DNA from: Ponticaulis koreensis DSM 19734
GTDB taxonomy: Bacteria > Pseudomonadota > Alphaproteobacteria > Caulobacterales > Hyphomonadaceae
DNA length: 64,000 bases
Direction of reading: 5' to 3'
Assembly: GCF_000420665.1 (NCBI RefSeq)
Contig: NZ_ATVJ01000001.1
Span: 1,426,001 to 1,490,000 of the forward strand
Position numbers and translations under genes: made by a program. Under the pieces are notes generated by a model that saw only the letters and a program-made list of their open reading frames with translations, did not search any database and was not told the origin of the DNA. Positions within the stretch are counted from its first letter, which is position 1. Each line of letters opens with the position of its first letter. Below are positions 25,158 to 33,830 of the stretch, piece after piece.

Positions 25158-26837
25158 TCAGGATTTGAGGTTTGCTCGCGTGATCAGCATAACGGGCAGA
25201 ATACCAATCGCAATGAGGATAAGCGCGGCGACAGAGGCTTCTGCGAGGCGCTCATCCGAGGCAAGGCGATAGACCTGCGTTGCCAGCGTTTCGAAATTGG
25301 CAGGACGTAGCAGAAGCGTTGCGGGCAGTTCGCGCATCGTGTCGATGAAGACCAGCAGTCCCGCCGAATAGAGCGCAGGCTTGAGGCCCGGCAGGTGCAC
25401 TTCAAATACAATACGTGAGAGGCGTGAGCCGAGCGTGCGGGCTGCTTCGTCCATAGCGCGCGGGATTGATGATACAGCAGGCTCGACCGTGTTGTAGGAC
25501 ACAGTCAGGAAGCGGATCACATAAGCGTAAATCAGCGTAACGACCGTGCCTGTGAGGAAGAGGCCGGGTGCCCAGCCAAACTGGTCGAGCATCCAGCGTG
25601 AAATCGATTTATCAATTGTCGTCATCGGCAGAAGAAGACCAACCGCGAGCAGCGTGCCGGGCAGAGCGTAGCCGAGCGTCGCAAGGCGTGTTGCCGCGCT
25701 CATCGGTCCGGTTTTCTGGTTGCGCGTACGACCGCGCTGGGCATAGGCGAGGAACAGCGAGAGCGCGAGTGTGAGGCCTGCAGCGATAACCGACATGGTG
25801 ACAGAGTTCGTCGCGAAAGACACAAACTGAGGCATGCCGTTGCGGGCGATATCGCCAGCCGCAAGGTAGACGAGGCGGGCGACAGGGAAGGCAAAGCCGA
25901 TCAGGATTGGCATGATGCAGGCAAAAGCGGCTAGCCATTGCAGCGGTCTGGACGGTTTCATGCGGCGCAGAACGGTATCGCGGGCGATATCATTATTGGC
26001 CTGAGACGGGCGGAAGCGGCGCTCAGCCATCACCAGAATGGCCATGATAACCAGAAGCAGACCTGACAGGCGCAGCGCTGAAACCGGATCGCCCATGCCG
26101 TACCAAGCGCGATAAATGCCGGTCGAGAAGGTCGGAACGCCAAAATAGTCCGCTACGCCGAAGTCGGCTGCTGTTTCCATCAGTGTGAGGGCAATGCCGC
26201 CCAGAATGGCTGCACGGGCGGCTGGTAGTGCAACGCTCCAGAAGGCGCGCAGCGGTGAGGCGCCAAGCGAGCGGGCAGCAGCAAAGCGGGTCTGAGACTG
26301 ATTCAGAAAGGCAGATCGCGCGAGCAGATAGACATACGGGTAGAGTACGAAGGAAAGCACCAGCCCCGCGCCCGGAAGTGTGCGGATCGCCGGAAACCAG
26401 TAATCATCTGCGCCCCAGCCCATCAGGCCGCGTAGCGCAGACTGAACAGGGCCGGCATAGTCCATCAGGTCTGTATAGACGTATGAGGCGATATAGGCCG
26501 GTGAAGCGATTGGCAGAACCAGAAGCCATTCGACGACTTTGCGCCCCGGAAACTCAATCGATGTGACGAGCCATGCGCTCACCGTGCCAATGCTGCCGGT
26601 CAGAACGCCAACCATAACCAGAAGCGCCAGCGTGTTAATCACATATTCGGACAGCACCGTTTCGGAGAGGTGTGACCACGTGCCATCACTCTCGCCCATC
26701 GAGCCTATGATAACTCCGAACAGAGGCAGGGTGAGGAGGGCCGCGATCAAAAAGACAAGGCTTGCCAGCGCAACTCGACGCAAATGATTTTGCGTTTGCG
26801 ACTGAGGTCTTATAGCGATGCTTTTTGACGCGTTCAT
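25158..26837 (-). CDS. Fe(III) ABC transporter permease (FbpB-like)
   Basis: A 559-residue inner-membrane protein with two homologous halves of about six helices each. Each half carries an EAA-type cytoplasmic loop (ARSLGASPLRAFWSVALPAARAAI and ARTLGSRLSRIVFEVHLPGLKPAL). The fused double permease is typical of Fe(III)/thiamine-type importers. It is divergent from the ATPase gene with only 39 bases between start codons, so both promoters must overlap. Its specificity is inferred from the iron-binding protein two genes away. Confidence 0.88.
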   Translation of the reverse strand: MNASKSIAIRPQSQTQNHLRRVALASLVFLIAALLTLPLFGVIIGSMGESDGTWSHLSETVLSEYVINTLALLVMVGVLTGSIGTVSAWLVTSIEFPGRKVVEWLLVLPIASPAYIASYVYTDLMDYAGPVQSALRGLMGWGADDYWFPAIRTLPGAGLVLSFVLYPYVYLLARSAFLNQSQTRFAAARSLGASPLRAFWSVALPAARAAILGGIALTLMETAADFGVADYFGVPTFSTGIYRAWYGMGDPVSALRLSGLLLVIMAILVMAERRFRPSQANNDIARDTVLRRMKPSRPLQWLAAFACIMPILIGFAFPVARLVYLAAGDIARNGMPQFVSFATNSVTMSVIAAGLTLALSLFLAYAQRGRTRNQKTGPMSAATRLATLGYALPGTLLAVGLLLPMTTIDKSISRWMLDQFGWAPGLFLTGTVVTLIYAYVIRFLTVSYNTVEPAVSSIPRAMDEAARTLGSRLSRIVFEVHLPGLKPALYSAGLLVFIDTMRELPATLLLRPANFETLATQVYRLASDERLAEASVAALILIAIGILPVMLITRANLKS

Positions 26838-26876
26838 GATCTCGCTCTAGACCGGGCGCATTCAATAGTCAAAGTA

Positions 26877-27932
26877 ATGCTTATGACACTCATTCTCGAA
26901 AATCTGACCCATTCATATGGGGATATGCAGACACTGAACGCGCTTTCTCTCTCGGTCCGCAGCGGAGAGGTTGTCTCGCTTCTCGGTCCTTCGGGATGTG
27001 GGAAAACGACGCTGCTGCGCCTTGTCGCAGGATTGGAGCATCTTTCCAGCGGTCAGATCATGCTGAACAATGAGCTGCTCGCCGCGCCGGACCACCATCC
27101 TGCGCCAGAAAAGCGCCCTGTTGGTCTGGTGTTTCAGGAGCATGCGCTGTTCCCGAATATGTCGGTGGCCGAGAATATCGAGTTCGGTCTGAAATCCATG
27201 CCGCCGGCGGAACGTCAGGCCCGTCGTAAGGCGCTGCTCGAAATGGTCGGGCTTGCCGGTTATGACCAACGAAAGCCGGGCACCTTGTCAGGTGGTCAGC
27301 AGCAGCGTGTGGCGCTGGCCCGTGCGCTTGCGCCTGCGCCAAAGGTCATGCTGCTCGATGAGCCTTATGCGAGCGTCGACATTATGCTGCGCCGTGAGCT
27401 GCGTGAGGCGGCTCGTGTTCTTCTGAAAGAAGCGGGTAGCGCTTCCATTCTGGTGACGCACGATCCTGAAGAAGCGCTGGAAATGTCGGACAAGATCGCT
27501 GTCATGTCCAAAGGTCGCATCCTGCAGGTGGACGAGCCAGATAAGGTGATCAACGAGCCAGTTTGTGCGGAAGTCGCCAGCCTTTTTGGCGATGCACAGT
27601 TGTTTGACGGTCATATTGAAGGCGAAGAGTTTGTTTGCGCTGCGGGCCGGTTTGGGCTCGGAGAGGTCGCACGCCGTGAAGGTCCAGTCAGCTCCATGGT
27701 GATCCGTCCGTCAGGTGTACGCTTTACGGCGGCCGAAGATGGCGAATGGGTGGTGCGCGATGTGCGTTATCGCAGTTCCGGACGTGTGTTGTTCGTTTCC
27801 CGCGTGGATGCCGCGGCGATCTCTCTCGTGCGCGTAGATGCTGACGAAAACGCCCTGCCGGAGATCGGCGCGAAAGGGCATTTATCCCTTCGTCAGCGTA
27901 ATGCCTTCCTTTTCGACAAAGAGTCGCAATGA
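26877..27932 (+). CDS. Fe(III) ABC transporter ATP-binding protein (FbpC-like)
   Basis: A 351-residue ABC ATPase: Walker A GPSGCGKTTLL (about residue 37), signature LSGGQQQRVALARAL, Walker B VMLLDEPYASVD, and H-loop LVTHDPEEAL. A C-terminal regulatory/TOBE-like domain (about 235-345) follows. It powers the divergent permease. ATG 26877 and ATG 26883 are both possible; neither has a strong ribosome site. It is followed by the binding-protein gene after 63 bases. Confidence 0.9.
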   Translation: MLMTLILENLTHSYGDMQTLNALSLSVRSGEVVSLLGPSGCGKTTLLRLVAGLEHLSSGQIMLNNELLAAPDHHPAPEKRPVGLVFQEHALFPNMSVAENIEFGLKSMPPAERQARRKALLEMVGLAGYDQRKPGTLSGGQQQRVALARALAPAPKVMLLDEPYASVDIMLRRELREAARVLLKEAGSASILVTHDPEEALEMSDKIAVMSKGRILQVDEPDKVINEPVCAEVASLFGDAQLFDGHIEGEEFVCAAGRFGLGEVARREGPVSSMVIRPSGVRFTAAEDGEWVVRDVRYRSSGRVLFVSRVDAAAISLVRVDADENALPEIGAKGHLSLRQRNAFLFDKESQ

Positions 27933-27964
27933 GCGGCCTTGTAGACTCGCACATAACGGCCTAG

Positions 27965-27981
27965 ATAAGAACGGTTCTCAA
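27965..27981. promoter_or_regulatory. Irr-box-like iron control element
   Basis: AGAA-CGG-TTCT at 27968-27978 matches the AGAA-N3-TTCT core of the rhizobial/rhodobacterial Irr box (ICE), but the outer TTT/AAA flanks are poor. It lies 18 bases before the start codon of the periplasmic iron-binding protein. Confidence 0.45.
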
Positions 27982-27995
27982 TAAAGGAGGCCGTT

Positions 27996-29054
27996 TTGGC
28001 TCATCTGAAATCTGCTTCGCTCGCGCTGTGTTTTGGTCTTGCTGCCTGCGGGGGAAGTTCGCCGGATGAAACCACTGAAACGTCTGCGACACCTGCCAAT
28101 GCAGGCGTCGTGAATGTCTATTCCGCCCGCCACTATGATTCAGATCACGCGCTATATGAGCAGTTTGAAGCCGAGACCGGCATTCGCGTGAACCTACTCG
28201 AAGGCGAGAGTGAGCAGCTTATCCAGCGCCTCGTGAATGAGGCAGAGTTCTCACCAGCCGACATTCTGATCACTGTTGATGCAGGCCGCCTGTTCCGCGC
28301 GGTTGAGGCAGATGTCTTCCAACCGCTGGATGACGAGTTGCTCCAGTCCCGCGTGCCGGATTATGTGCGCGACCCGAACAATCTCTGGTACGGCTTCACC
28401 AAGCGTGCGCGCGTGATTGTGTACAATAAATCCGAGGGCGCACCTGAAGGTCTGGCGACGTATGAAGACCTCGCAGATCCGGCCTATCAGGGCGAAGTCT
28501 GCATGCGGTCATCGTCTAACATCTACAACATCTCGCTTCTGGCTTCGATTGTGGAGCGTGATGGTGAAGAGGCGGCTCAGGAATGGGCTGAAGGCGTGGT
28601 TGAGAACTTTGCGCGTCCGCCGCAGGGCAATGACACATCCATTCTTCAATCCATCGCAGCGGGTGAGTGCGGCATTGGCCTTGCGAACACCTATTACATT
28701 GCTCGTTTTGCAGCGTCGGATAATCCTGAACTTCGCGCGGTTTACGATAATATCGGCATCATCTTCCCGAACCAGGATGGATCCGGTACGCACGTCAACG
28801 TATCTGGCGGTGGTCTCACCCAGTATGCGCCGAACCGTGAAAATGCGATCGAGCTGCTTCACTTCCTGACGCGCGAAGACGTTCAGACAGCGTTCTCTGC
28901 AGGCAATAACGAGTATCCGGTCAATCTTGAGGCTGAGCTGGCGCCGCAAGTGTCCGGCCTTGGTGATTTCCGCGAGGATGATCTGCAGGTAACTGCGCTT
29001 GGCACCAATCAGGCGACGGCTGTTCGCGTGTTTGACCGGGCAGGCTGGCGCTAA
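27996..29054 (+). CDS. Fe(III)-binding periplasmic lipoprotein (FutA/FbpA-like)
   Basis: A 352-residue substrate-binding protein. The start is TTG 27996, supported by a perfect AAAGGAGG at 27984-27990. A lipoprotein signal with LAAC box precedes VVNVYSARHYDSDHALYEQFEAETGI, the first strand of iron-binding class proteins. The tandem tyrosines in GIGLANTYYIARFA are the Fe(III) ligands expected for FutA/FbpA. It delivers ferric iron to the permease and ATPase encoded just upstream. Control by an Irr-like element is suggested by the site at 27965-27981. Transcription probably ends at the hairpin at 29081-29116. Confidence 0.9.
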   Translation: MAHLKSASLALCFGLAACGGSSPDETTETSATPANAGVVNVYSARHYDSDHALYEQFEAETGIRVNLLEGESEQLIQRLVNEAEFSPADILITVDAGRLFRAVEADVFQPLDDELLQSRVPDYVRDPNNLWYGFTKRARVIVYNKSEGAPEGLATYEDLADPAYQGEVCMRSSSNIYNISLLASIVERDGEEAAQEWAEGVVENFARPPQGNDTSILQSIAAGECGIGLANTYYIARFAASDNPELRAVYDNIGIIFPNQDGSGTHVNVSGGGLTQYAPNRENAIELLHFLTREDVQTAFSAGNNEYPVNLEAELAPQVSGLGDFREDDLQVTALGTNQATAVRVFDRAGWR

Positions 29055-29069
29055 GCGTCCCGTCTTAGT

Positions 29070-29750
29070 TTAAGTCTTTGCAAGAGCTGCCCGCACTGCT
29101 GCGTCGGCAGCTCTTGTTGTTTCTGGCAGGCGGTATTTCGGGCTGGTATTAAGGACGAACCCGATAGCCTCTTCCAGCGTAATCCTGTTGCCGACAGATA
29201 CGAAGATCGGGTTCACACCGTTCTGTGTGCGAAGCGCCGCGCCAATGGTTTCACCGTCCATAACCACAGGCGACCAGCTGCCGCGCGGCTCAGCGGGCAT
29301 CTCCCATTCTCCGCAGAGATGGTTCTTTGCGCAGCCGATTACCGGCCAGTCCAGCAGAACGCCCAGATGGCAGGCGAGACCGAAACGTCTTGGATGGATG
29401 CGCCCATGGCCGTCACAAATGATGACGTCCGGCCAGAACGCGCGATCACACTGTGCAAAGAGCGGTAAGACAGCAGGCAGCTCGCGGAAGGAAAACAGGC
29501 CTGGAACATAGGGAAATGCTGTCTTCCCGCGCGAGGTGTGCGAGGCGACATGCTGCACGGACGGGTAGTCGAAGCGCGAAAGTGCTGCAACCAGTTCATC
29601 GCTTTCCTCATCATAGGCGACGTCCAGTCCGCCTATGGTGTGCACCGTTCTGTCCAGTGGTGTTTCTATCACCTTGTTCGCCATCTCTTTTTGGAGCGAC
29701 AAAGCTTCAGCTTCGGTTTTGGGCCAGTCCGGAGAAATTTGCGTGCTCAA
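29070..29750 (-). CDS. nfi: Endonuclease V
   Basis: A 226-residue deaminated-DNA repair nuclease. The motifs are GGLDVAYDEES (first metal Asp), FPYVPGLFSFRELPAVL (wedge and Glu), DGHGRIHPRRFGLACHLG (catalytic Asp and His) and IGCAKNHLCGEW (Lys). It nicks the second phosphodiester 3' to inosine. It is convergent with the iron-binding protein; its last codons form an 11-bp stem-loop that could end transcription from the other side. Confidence 0.93.
   Translation of the reverse strand: MSTQISPDWPKTEAEALSLQKEMANKVIETPLDRTVHTIGGLDVAYDEESDELVAALSRFDYPSVQHVASHTSRGKTAFPYVPGLFSFRELPAVLPLFAQCDRAFWPDVIICDGHGRIHPRRFGLACHLGVLLDWPVIGCAKNHLCGEWEMPAEPRGSWSPVVMDGETIGAALRTQNGVNPIFVSVGNRITLEEAIGFVLNTSPKYRLPETTRAADAAVRAALAKT
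29081..29121 (+). terminator. Hairpin inside endonuclease V coding end, likely terminator for iron-binding gene
   Basis: Perfect 11-bp arms CAAGAGCTGCC (29081-29091) and GGCAGCTCTTG (29106-29116) with a 14-base loop, followed by a TTGTTTC stretch. It lies 27 bases after the iron-binding gene stop but within the last codons of nfi. Confidence 0.5.
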
Positions 29751-29884
29751 TGCGTCACTTTCTGATCAATCTGCAGCATTGTTCTTCAACACGGGAATAG
29801 AGGCAAGGAATGGCGTGTTGTGCGGTTGACCGGACTCATCTGGTCCGCAAAGTAGAAACACCCTTCGAGTAAATGGAGCCCTGT

Positions 29885-31510
29885 TTGGCTGATATCTTTA
29901 CAACGTCTTCGCCCAATGAATGGTGGCGCGGTGCGACCTTCTACCAGATCTATCCGCGTAGTTTTCAGGATACGAATGGCGATGGCGTTGGCGATCTCAA
30001 AGGGATTACCGAGCGGCTGGAATATGTTGCATCGCTGAACGTGGATGCGATCTGGCTGTCGCCCTTTTTCAAGTCGCCGATGAAGGACTTCGGATATGAC
30101 GTGTCCGACTATTGCGACGTTGATCCGATTTTCGGGACGATTGAGGATTTCGAGGCGCTGTTCAAACGGGCCAAGGAGCTCGGTCTGAAAGTCATTATCG
30201 ATCAGGTTTATTCCCACACATCCGACCAGCATAACTGGTTTCTGGAGAGCCGGAAAAGCCGGACGAATGATAAGGCGGACTGGTATATCTGGGCTGATGC
30301 CAAGCCGGACGGATCGCCGCCAAATAACTGGCAGGCTTATTTTGGCGGCTCATCCTGGCAATGGGACTCCAGCCGCAAACAATACTTCATGCATAACTTT
30401 CTGAGTTCCCAGCCGGACCTCAACCTGCACCATCCAAAGGTTCAGGACGCTCTGCTTGATGTGACCCGTTTCTGGCTGGATCGCGGTGTGGACGGTTTCC
30501 GCCTCGATGTCGTGAACTGCTTCATGCACGACCCTGAACTTCGCGATAATCCGCCGTCAGGTCGCCCGATTGAGGAAGTGGTTCGCAGCTTTGATATGCA
30601 GGATCATATCTATAGTGAAACTCACCATGAGACGGTGAATTTCCTGACGCGTATGCGCTGGGTGCTCGACGGCTATGAGGGCAATAAGTTCACGGTCGCA
30701 GAAGTCTCCAGCCCTGACCCGTTCAAGTTTCAGCGCGAATATACATCCGGTCATCAACGTCTGAACACGTCTTACAATTTCGACTTCCTCTATCTTGATC
30801 ATCTGACGGGTTGGTCGATTGCGAATTCACTTTCCAGCTGGGAAGGCGATCCGGCCCATGGCTGGCCAAGCTGGGCGTTTTCCAACCATGACGCGCCGCG
30901 CGTTCTCTCGCGTTGGTCGGATGGGATGAACACGGTTGTCCATGCCAAGCTTTATCTGCTTTTGCTGCTGAGTATGCGTGGCACGGTCTTTATGTATCAG
31001 GGCGAGGAGCTGGGCCTGCCGACGGGCAATGTGCCGTATGAATTCCTGCAAGACCCCGAAGCCATCGAGAACTGGCCGCATACACTGGGCCGCGATGGGG
31101 CGCGCACGCCGTTCCCATGGTCGTCAACGGAAGAGAATGCAGGCTTCACCACTGGTGAGCCATGGCTGCCGGTAGATCCGGCGCATGCCGCGCTAGCCCC
31201 TGATGTTCAGGAGGCGGATGAGTACTCCACATTGGTGTTTGCACGAGAAGCGATCCGTCTGCGCCGTGATCTGGCCCCGATCCGGATTGGTGATCTGGCG
31301 TTCATCACGGCAGAAGAATACCTGCTCGCGTTTAAACGGAAGCAGGGCGATGAGACGATTCTCTGCGTGTTCAATCTCTCAAACCGGCCGCTGGAGTATG
31401 ATTTCGAGCTGCCAGAGAAGCGCGAGCTGATCATTTCGAATATCGGCGTGGAGCCGCACAATATCGAAAATGAGATACCGGCGCTCACCGGCTATTGGTG
31501 GAAAATATAG
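29885..31510 (+). CDS. GH13 alpha-glucosidase
   Basis: A glycoside hydrolase of about 541 residues. TTG 29885 has GGAG six bases upstream; ATG 29873 in the same frame is the alternative. Conserved GH13 regions: IIDQVYSHTSDQH (region I), GFRLDVVNCF (nucleophile Asp), FTVAEVSSPD (acid/base Glu) and FSNHDAPRVLSRW (transition-state Asp). The opening WWRGATFYQIYPRSFQDTNGDG is typical of the maltase/oligo-1,6-glucosidase subfamily, with QGEELGLPTGNVP late in the barrel. No signal peptide, so it is cytoplasmic. No sugar transporter is adjacent. Confidence 0.92.
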   Translation: MADIFTTSSPNEWWRGATFYQIYPRSFQDTNGDGVGDLKGITERLEYVASLNVDAIWLSPFFKSPMKDFGYDVSDYCDVDPIFGTIEDFEALFKRAKELGLKVIIDQVYSHTSDQHNWFLESRKSRTNDKADWYIWADAKPDGSPPNNWQAYFGGSSWQWDSSRKQYFMHNFLSSQPDLNLHHPKVQDALLDVTRFWLDRGVDGFRLDVVNCFMHDPELRDNPPSGRPIEEVVRSFDMQDHIYSETHHETVNFLTRMRWVLDGYEGNKFTVAEVSSPDPFKFQREYTSGHQRLNTSYNFDFLYLDHLTGWSIANSLSSWEGDPAHGWPSWAFSNHDAPRVLSRWSDGMNTVVHAKLYLLLLLSMRGTVFMYQGEELGLPTGNVPYEFLQDPEAIENWPHTLGRDGARTPFPWSSTEENAGFTTGEPWLPVDPAHAALAPDVQEADEYSTLVFAREAIRLRRDLAPIRIGDLAFITAEEYLLAFKRKQGDETILCVFNLSNRPLEYDFELPEKRELIISNIGVEPHNIENEIPALTGYWWKI

Positions 31511-31591
31511 ATCCAGTCCTGTCAGATGTGTGATCGCTTTGTGCTCAAAGGTCGCGTTGACGTCTGACCGCCAAGGCCTCATCTGACCGGA

Positions 31592-31966
31592 ATGACAAGA
31601 GTTTCCCCTATCTCGGCAGGCCTAGCAGAGCGCTGCCCGAATTGTGGCCAGGGCCGTGTGTTCCGGGGCTATCTTAAATTCAAGCCAAACTGCGAGGCGT
31701 GCGGTCAAGACTTTTTGAGCTCTGACACAGCTGATGGACCGGCCTTCTTCGTTGGCTTCCTCGTGCTGATCATTTTCGCACCATTCGGATTTATCATTCC
31801 GATGGCGAATATCGGTCTGGCTCTGAAACTGTTTCTGATGTTTGTGCTGACCGTCGTTACGATCGTCGCGAGCCTGATCATGCTGCCTAAGGCCAAGTCT
31901 TTGATGATGGCTCTACAGGTAGCGAACAAGGCGAAGGAAGCCGAGCTCGATCACGGCGAAGACTAG
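31592..31966 (+). CDS. DUF983 membrane protein with zinc ribbon
   Basis: A 124-residue protein. The N-terminus has two CxxC pairs (RCPNCGQG and NCEACGQD), a probable zinc ribbon. Two strongly hydrophobic helices follow (about 50-70 and 75-98), then a charged tail. This is the DUF983 arrangement, common in alphaproteobacteria and of unknown function. It starts at ATG 31592 without a clear ribosome site and stands alone. Confidence 0.85.
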   Translation: MTRVSPISAGLAERCPNCGQGRVFRGYLKFKPNCEACGQDFLSSDTADGPAFFVGFLVLIIFAPFGFIIPMANIGLALKLFLMFVLTVVTIVASLIMLPKAKSLMMALQVANKAKEAELDHGED

Positions 31967-32027
31967 ATTCGTTGCTCCATAAAAAGCTGCCAGCCTTTGG
32001 AGGGGCTGGCACAGTTGAGCGAAAACT

Positions 32028-32549
32028 TCAGGCGGATATCAGTTTGAAATCGCGTTGGACGATCTGCCAGCTTCCGAGGAAGTGGCTGACGGGTTTGCCA
32101 TCCGAACGTCTGATTGTTGTCTCTATCAGCGCTGTCCGACGGGTCTTTTCCGTCACCTTCGTTTCCACCGTATAGGTCTGCCCGGATGGCATCGGACGTA
32201 GGTAGCGCGATGATAAATCAACGGTTGAAAAGCCGCGTGGTTCCTCCAGTAGCGTAGAGAAGGCGTGGCCTTGTGCGACATCCGCCACGACGGTCTGCAT
32301 GCCGCCCTGAATGATGCCATCATAGCTGTCGAGGGGCGCTTCGGCCCGCCAGGCGAGGGTGAGATATCCCGGCCCAGTGTCGATCAGCTCCAGTGTTTCT
32401 GAAAGGCCAGCCGTTCTCATAAAAGGTAAATCACGCGTGCGCCCTTCCGGCTGAAGGGCTGTGCGCACAGCCGTTAGTCCCCAGTTTTCGGGCTGCAGGG
32501 CATTGGCATTTTCGCTGAGTGTTGCAGTATCCGCCATCCAAGTCTCCAA
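32028..32549 (-). CDS. PaaI-family thioesterase
   Basis: A 173-residue hotdog-fold protein. The core SYDGIIQGGMQTVVADVAQGHAFS is the active-site helix of PaaI-type thioesterases, followed by STVDLSSRYLRPMPSG. An N-terminal extension of about 60 residues precedes the fold. Substrate is unknown. It is divergent from the MAPEG gene and convergent with DUF983, apparently monocistronic. Confidence 0.82.
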   Translation of the reverse strand: METWMADTATLSENANALQPENWGLTAVRTALQPEGRTRDLPFMRTAGLSETLELIDTGPGYLTLAWRAEAPLDSYDGIIQGGMQTVVADVAQGHAFSTLLEEPRGFSTVDLSSRYLRPMPSGQTYTVETKVTEKTRRTALIETTIRRSDGKPVSHFLGSWQIVQRDFKLISA

Positions 32550-32655
32550 AATGCACGTTTAAGTTGCGCTAAGGTTAACCATACTCGTTTCGATATTTCA
32601 ACTAGGTTTGTGCGTCGGTTGAGATAAGGTGCCAGAAAAACAACGGGAGAGAGAC

Positions 32656-33102
32656 ATGCCTACAACGATGGAAAGCCTGAATAGCGCAGCATTACTGCCG
32701 GTATTGGCGCTGATTGCATGGACGCTGATTATCTGGGTCTGGATGTATGCCACGCGTATTCCGGCCATGAGCAAAGCCGGAATTGATCCGCAGAGCGGAC
32801 AGCGCACGGGCAAGCTGGCAAATGCGCTGCCGGATTCAGTGGCGTTCAAAGCAGACAATTACAATCACTTGCTGGAACAGCCTGTGATCTTCTATGCGAT
32901 GGCTTTCTTCCTGTCTCTTGGCGGTGGCCATGACAGCGTGAATGTTGCGCTATTGTGGGGCTATGTCGTGCTGCGTGTCATCCATTCCCTGATCCAGTGC
33001 ACGGTTAATCATGTTGTGTCGCGTTTTCTCGTCTTCGCGCTTTCAACAATCTGTCTGATTGTCATTGTGGTGCGAGAGATTCTGCGCATATTCCTCGGCT
33101 GA
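32656..33102 (+). CDS. MAPEG-family membrane protein
   Basis: A 148-residue four-helix membrane protein from ATG 32656 (GGGAGAGAG upstream); the frame opens at GTG 32629. FKADNYNHLLEQPVIFYAMAF is the characteristic MAPEG segment between helices 1 and 2 (Glu and Asn glutathione contacts), and LRVIHSLIQCTVNHVVSRF is the third-helix signature. Eukaryotic members are glutathione-dependent; the bacterial role is unknown. Its stop overlaps the start of the next gene (TGATG), so they are translationally coupled. Confidence 0.85.
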   Translation: MPTTMESLNSAALLPVLALIAWTLIIWVWMYATRIPAMSKAGIDPQSGQRTGKLANALPDSVAFKADNYNHLLEQPVIFYAMAFFLSLGGGHDSVNVALLWGYVVLRVIHSLIQCTVNHVVSRFLVFALSTICLIVIVVREILRIFLG

Positions 33103-33758
33103 TGACACAAGACGGATTTCAGCCTGACCCTTTATTTCTTAAGCCAACAGACCGCGCAGCGACGGCTTCGGAGCTGCGCTATCTGAGGCATCTTCTCAGA
33201 GTTTCGCGGTCGGTGCTGAAAATGCACTTTCACCGGCTGATCAGGTTGCCTGTCATTGCGGTGCTGGTCGCTGTGATGTGCTGGATTTCGATCGCCGTCT
33301 CGCAGGGAATGGGTATCTGGTTTTATCTGTTCTGGGGCGGGTTTGGTGTTCTGTTGATCGCATGGATCAGCAAGGACATGATAGGCGAGTCCCGTCTCCA
33401 TCAACGCAAATTCGAAACGGCGATTGAGGCGGCGCGCGTCCGGATCGCGCAAGTCGATGCACGCTCTGTCATGCGCGTTGAACGCAGCGGTGAGCAATCG
33501 GATATCTTATTGATGGAGCTGGAGAGCGGCCAGACGCTCGTTCTGTTCGCCAATGATTTCAGTTCAAAGGCGTTTCCGTGCCTGTCTTTCTCTTTGCGTG
33601 ATTTTCTGAATTCTGAGGGCGGGGCCGTCTGGCACCATATTCGCTATCGCAGCGCCAAAGTGAAAGAGGTGGAACAGGTGGAGCTACGCATAGATGCGGA
33701 TACACTCTCGCCGATGCAGCTTCTGCCCGAGCCGCCAGCCAGCTATGTAGGTGGCTGA
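33102..33758 (+). CDS. Membrane protein of unknown function
   Basis: A 218-residue protein coupled to MAPEG by a TGATG overlap. Residues about 50-68 and 72-90 are two transmembrane helices. The remainder is cytoplasmic with a beta-rich segment (VMRVERSGEQSDILLMELESGQTLVLFANDF) that might be a ligand-binding or YcxB-like PH-type domain. I do not recognise a family with confidence. It precedes prfA by 72 bases. Confidence 0.65.
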   Translation: MTQDGFQPDPLFLKPTDRAATASELRYLRHLLRVSRSVLKMHFHRLIRLPVIAVLVAVMCWISIAVSQGMGIWFYLFWGGFGVLLIAWISKDMIGESRLHQRKFETAIEAARVRIAQVDARSVMRVERSGEQSDILLMELESGQTLVLFANDFSSKAFPCLSFSLRDFLNSEGGAVWHHIRYRSAKVKEVEQVELRIDADTLSPMQLLPEPPASYVGG

Positions 33759-33830
33759 AACTCACGCCGCCCTCTGTTCATTCGGGCAGACTTCGATTAT
33801 CTCAGGCGTCTTCCAGGAGATCATCAGACA

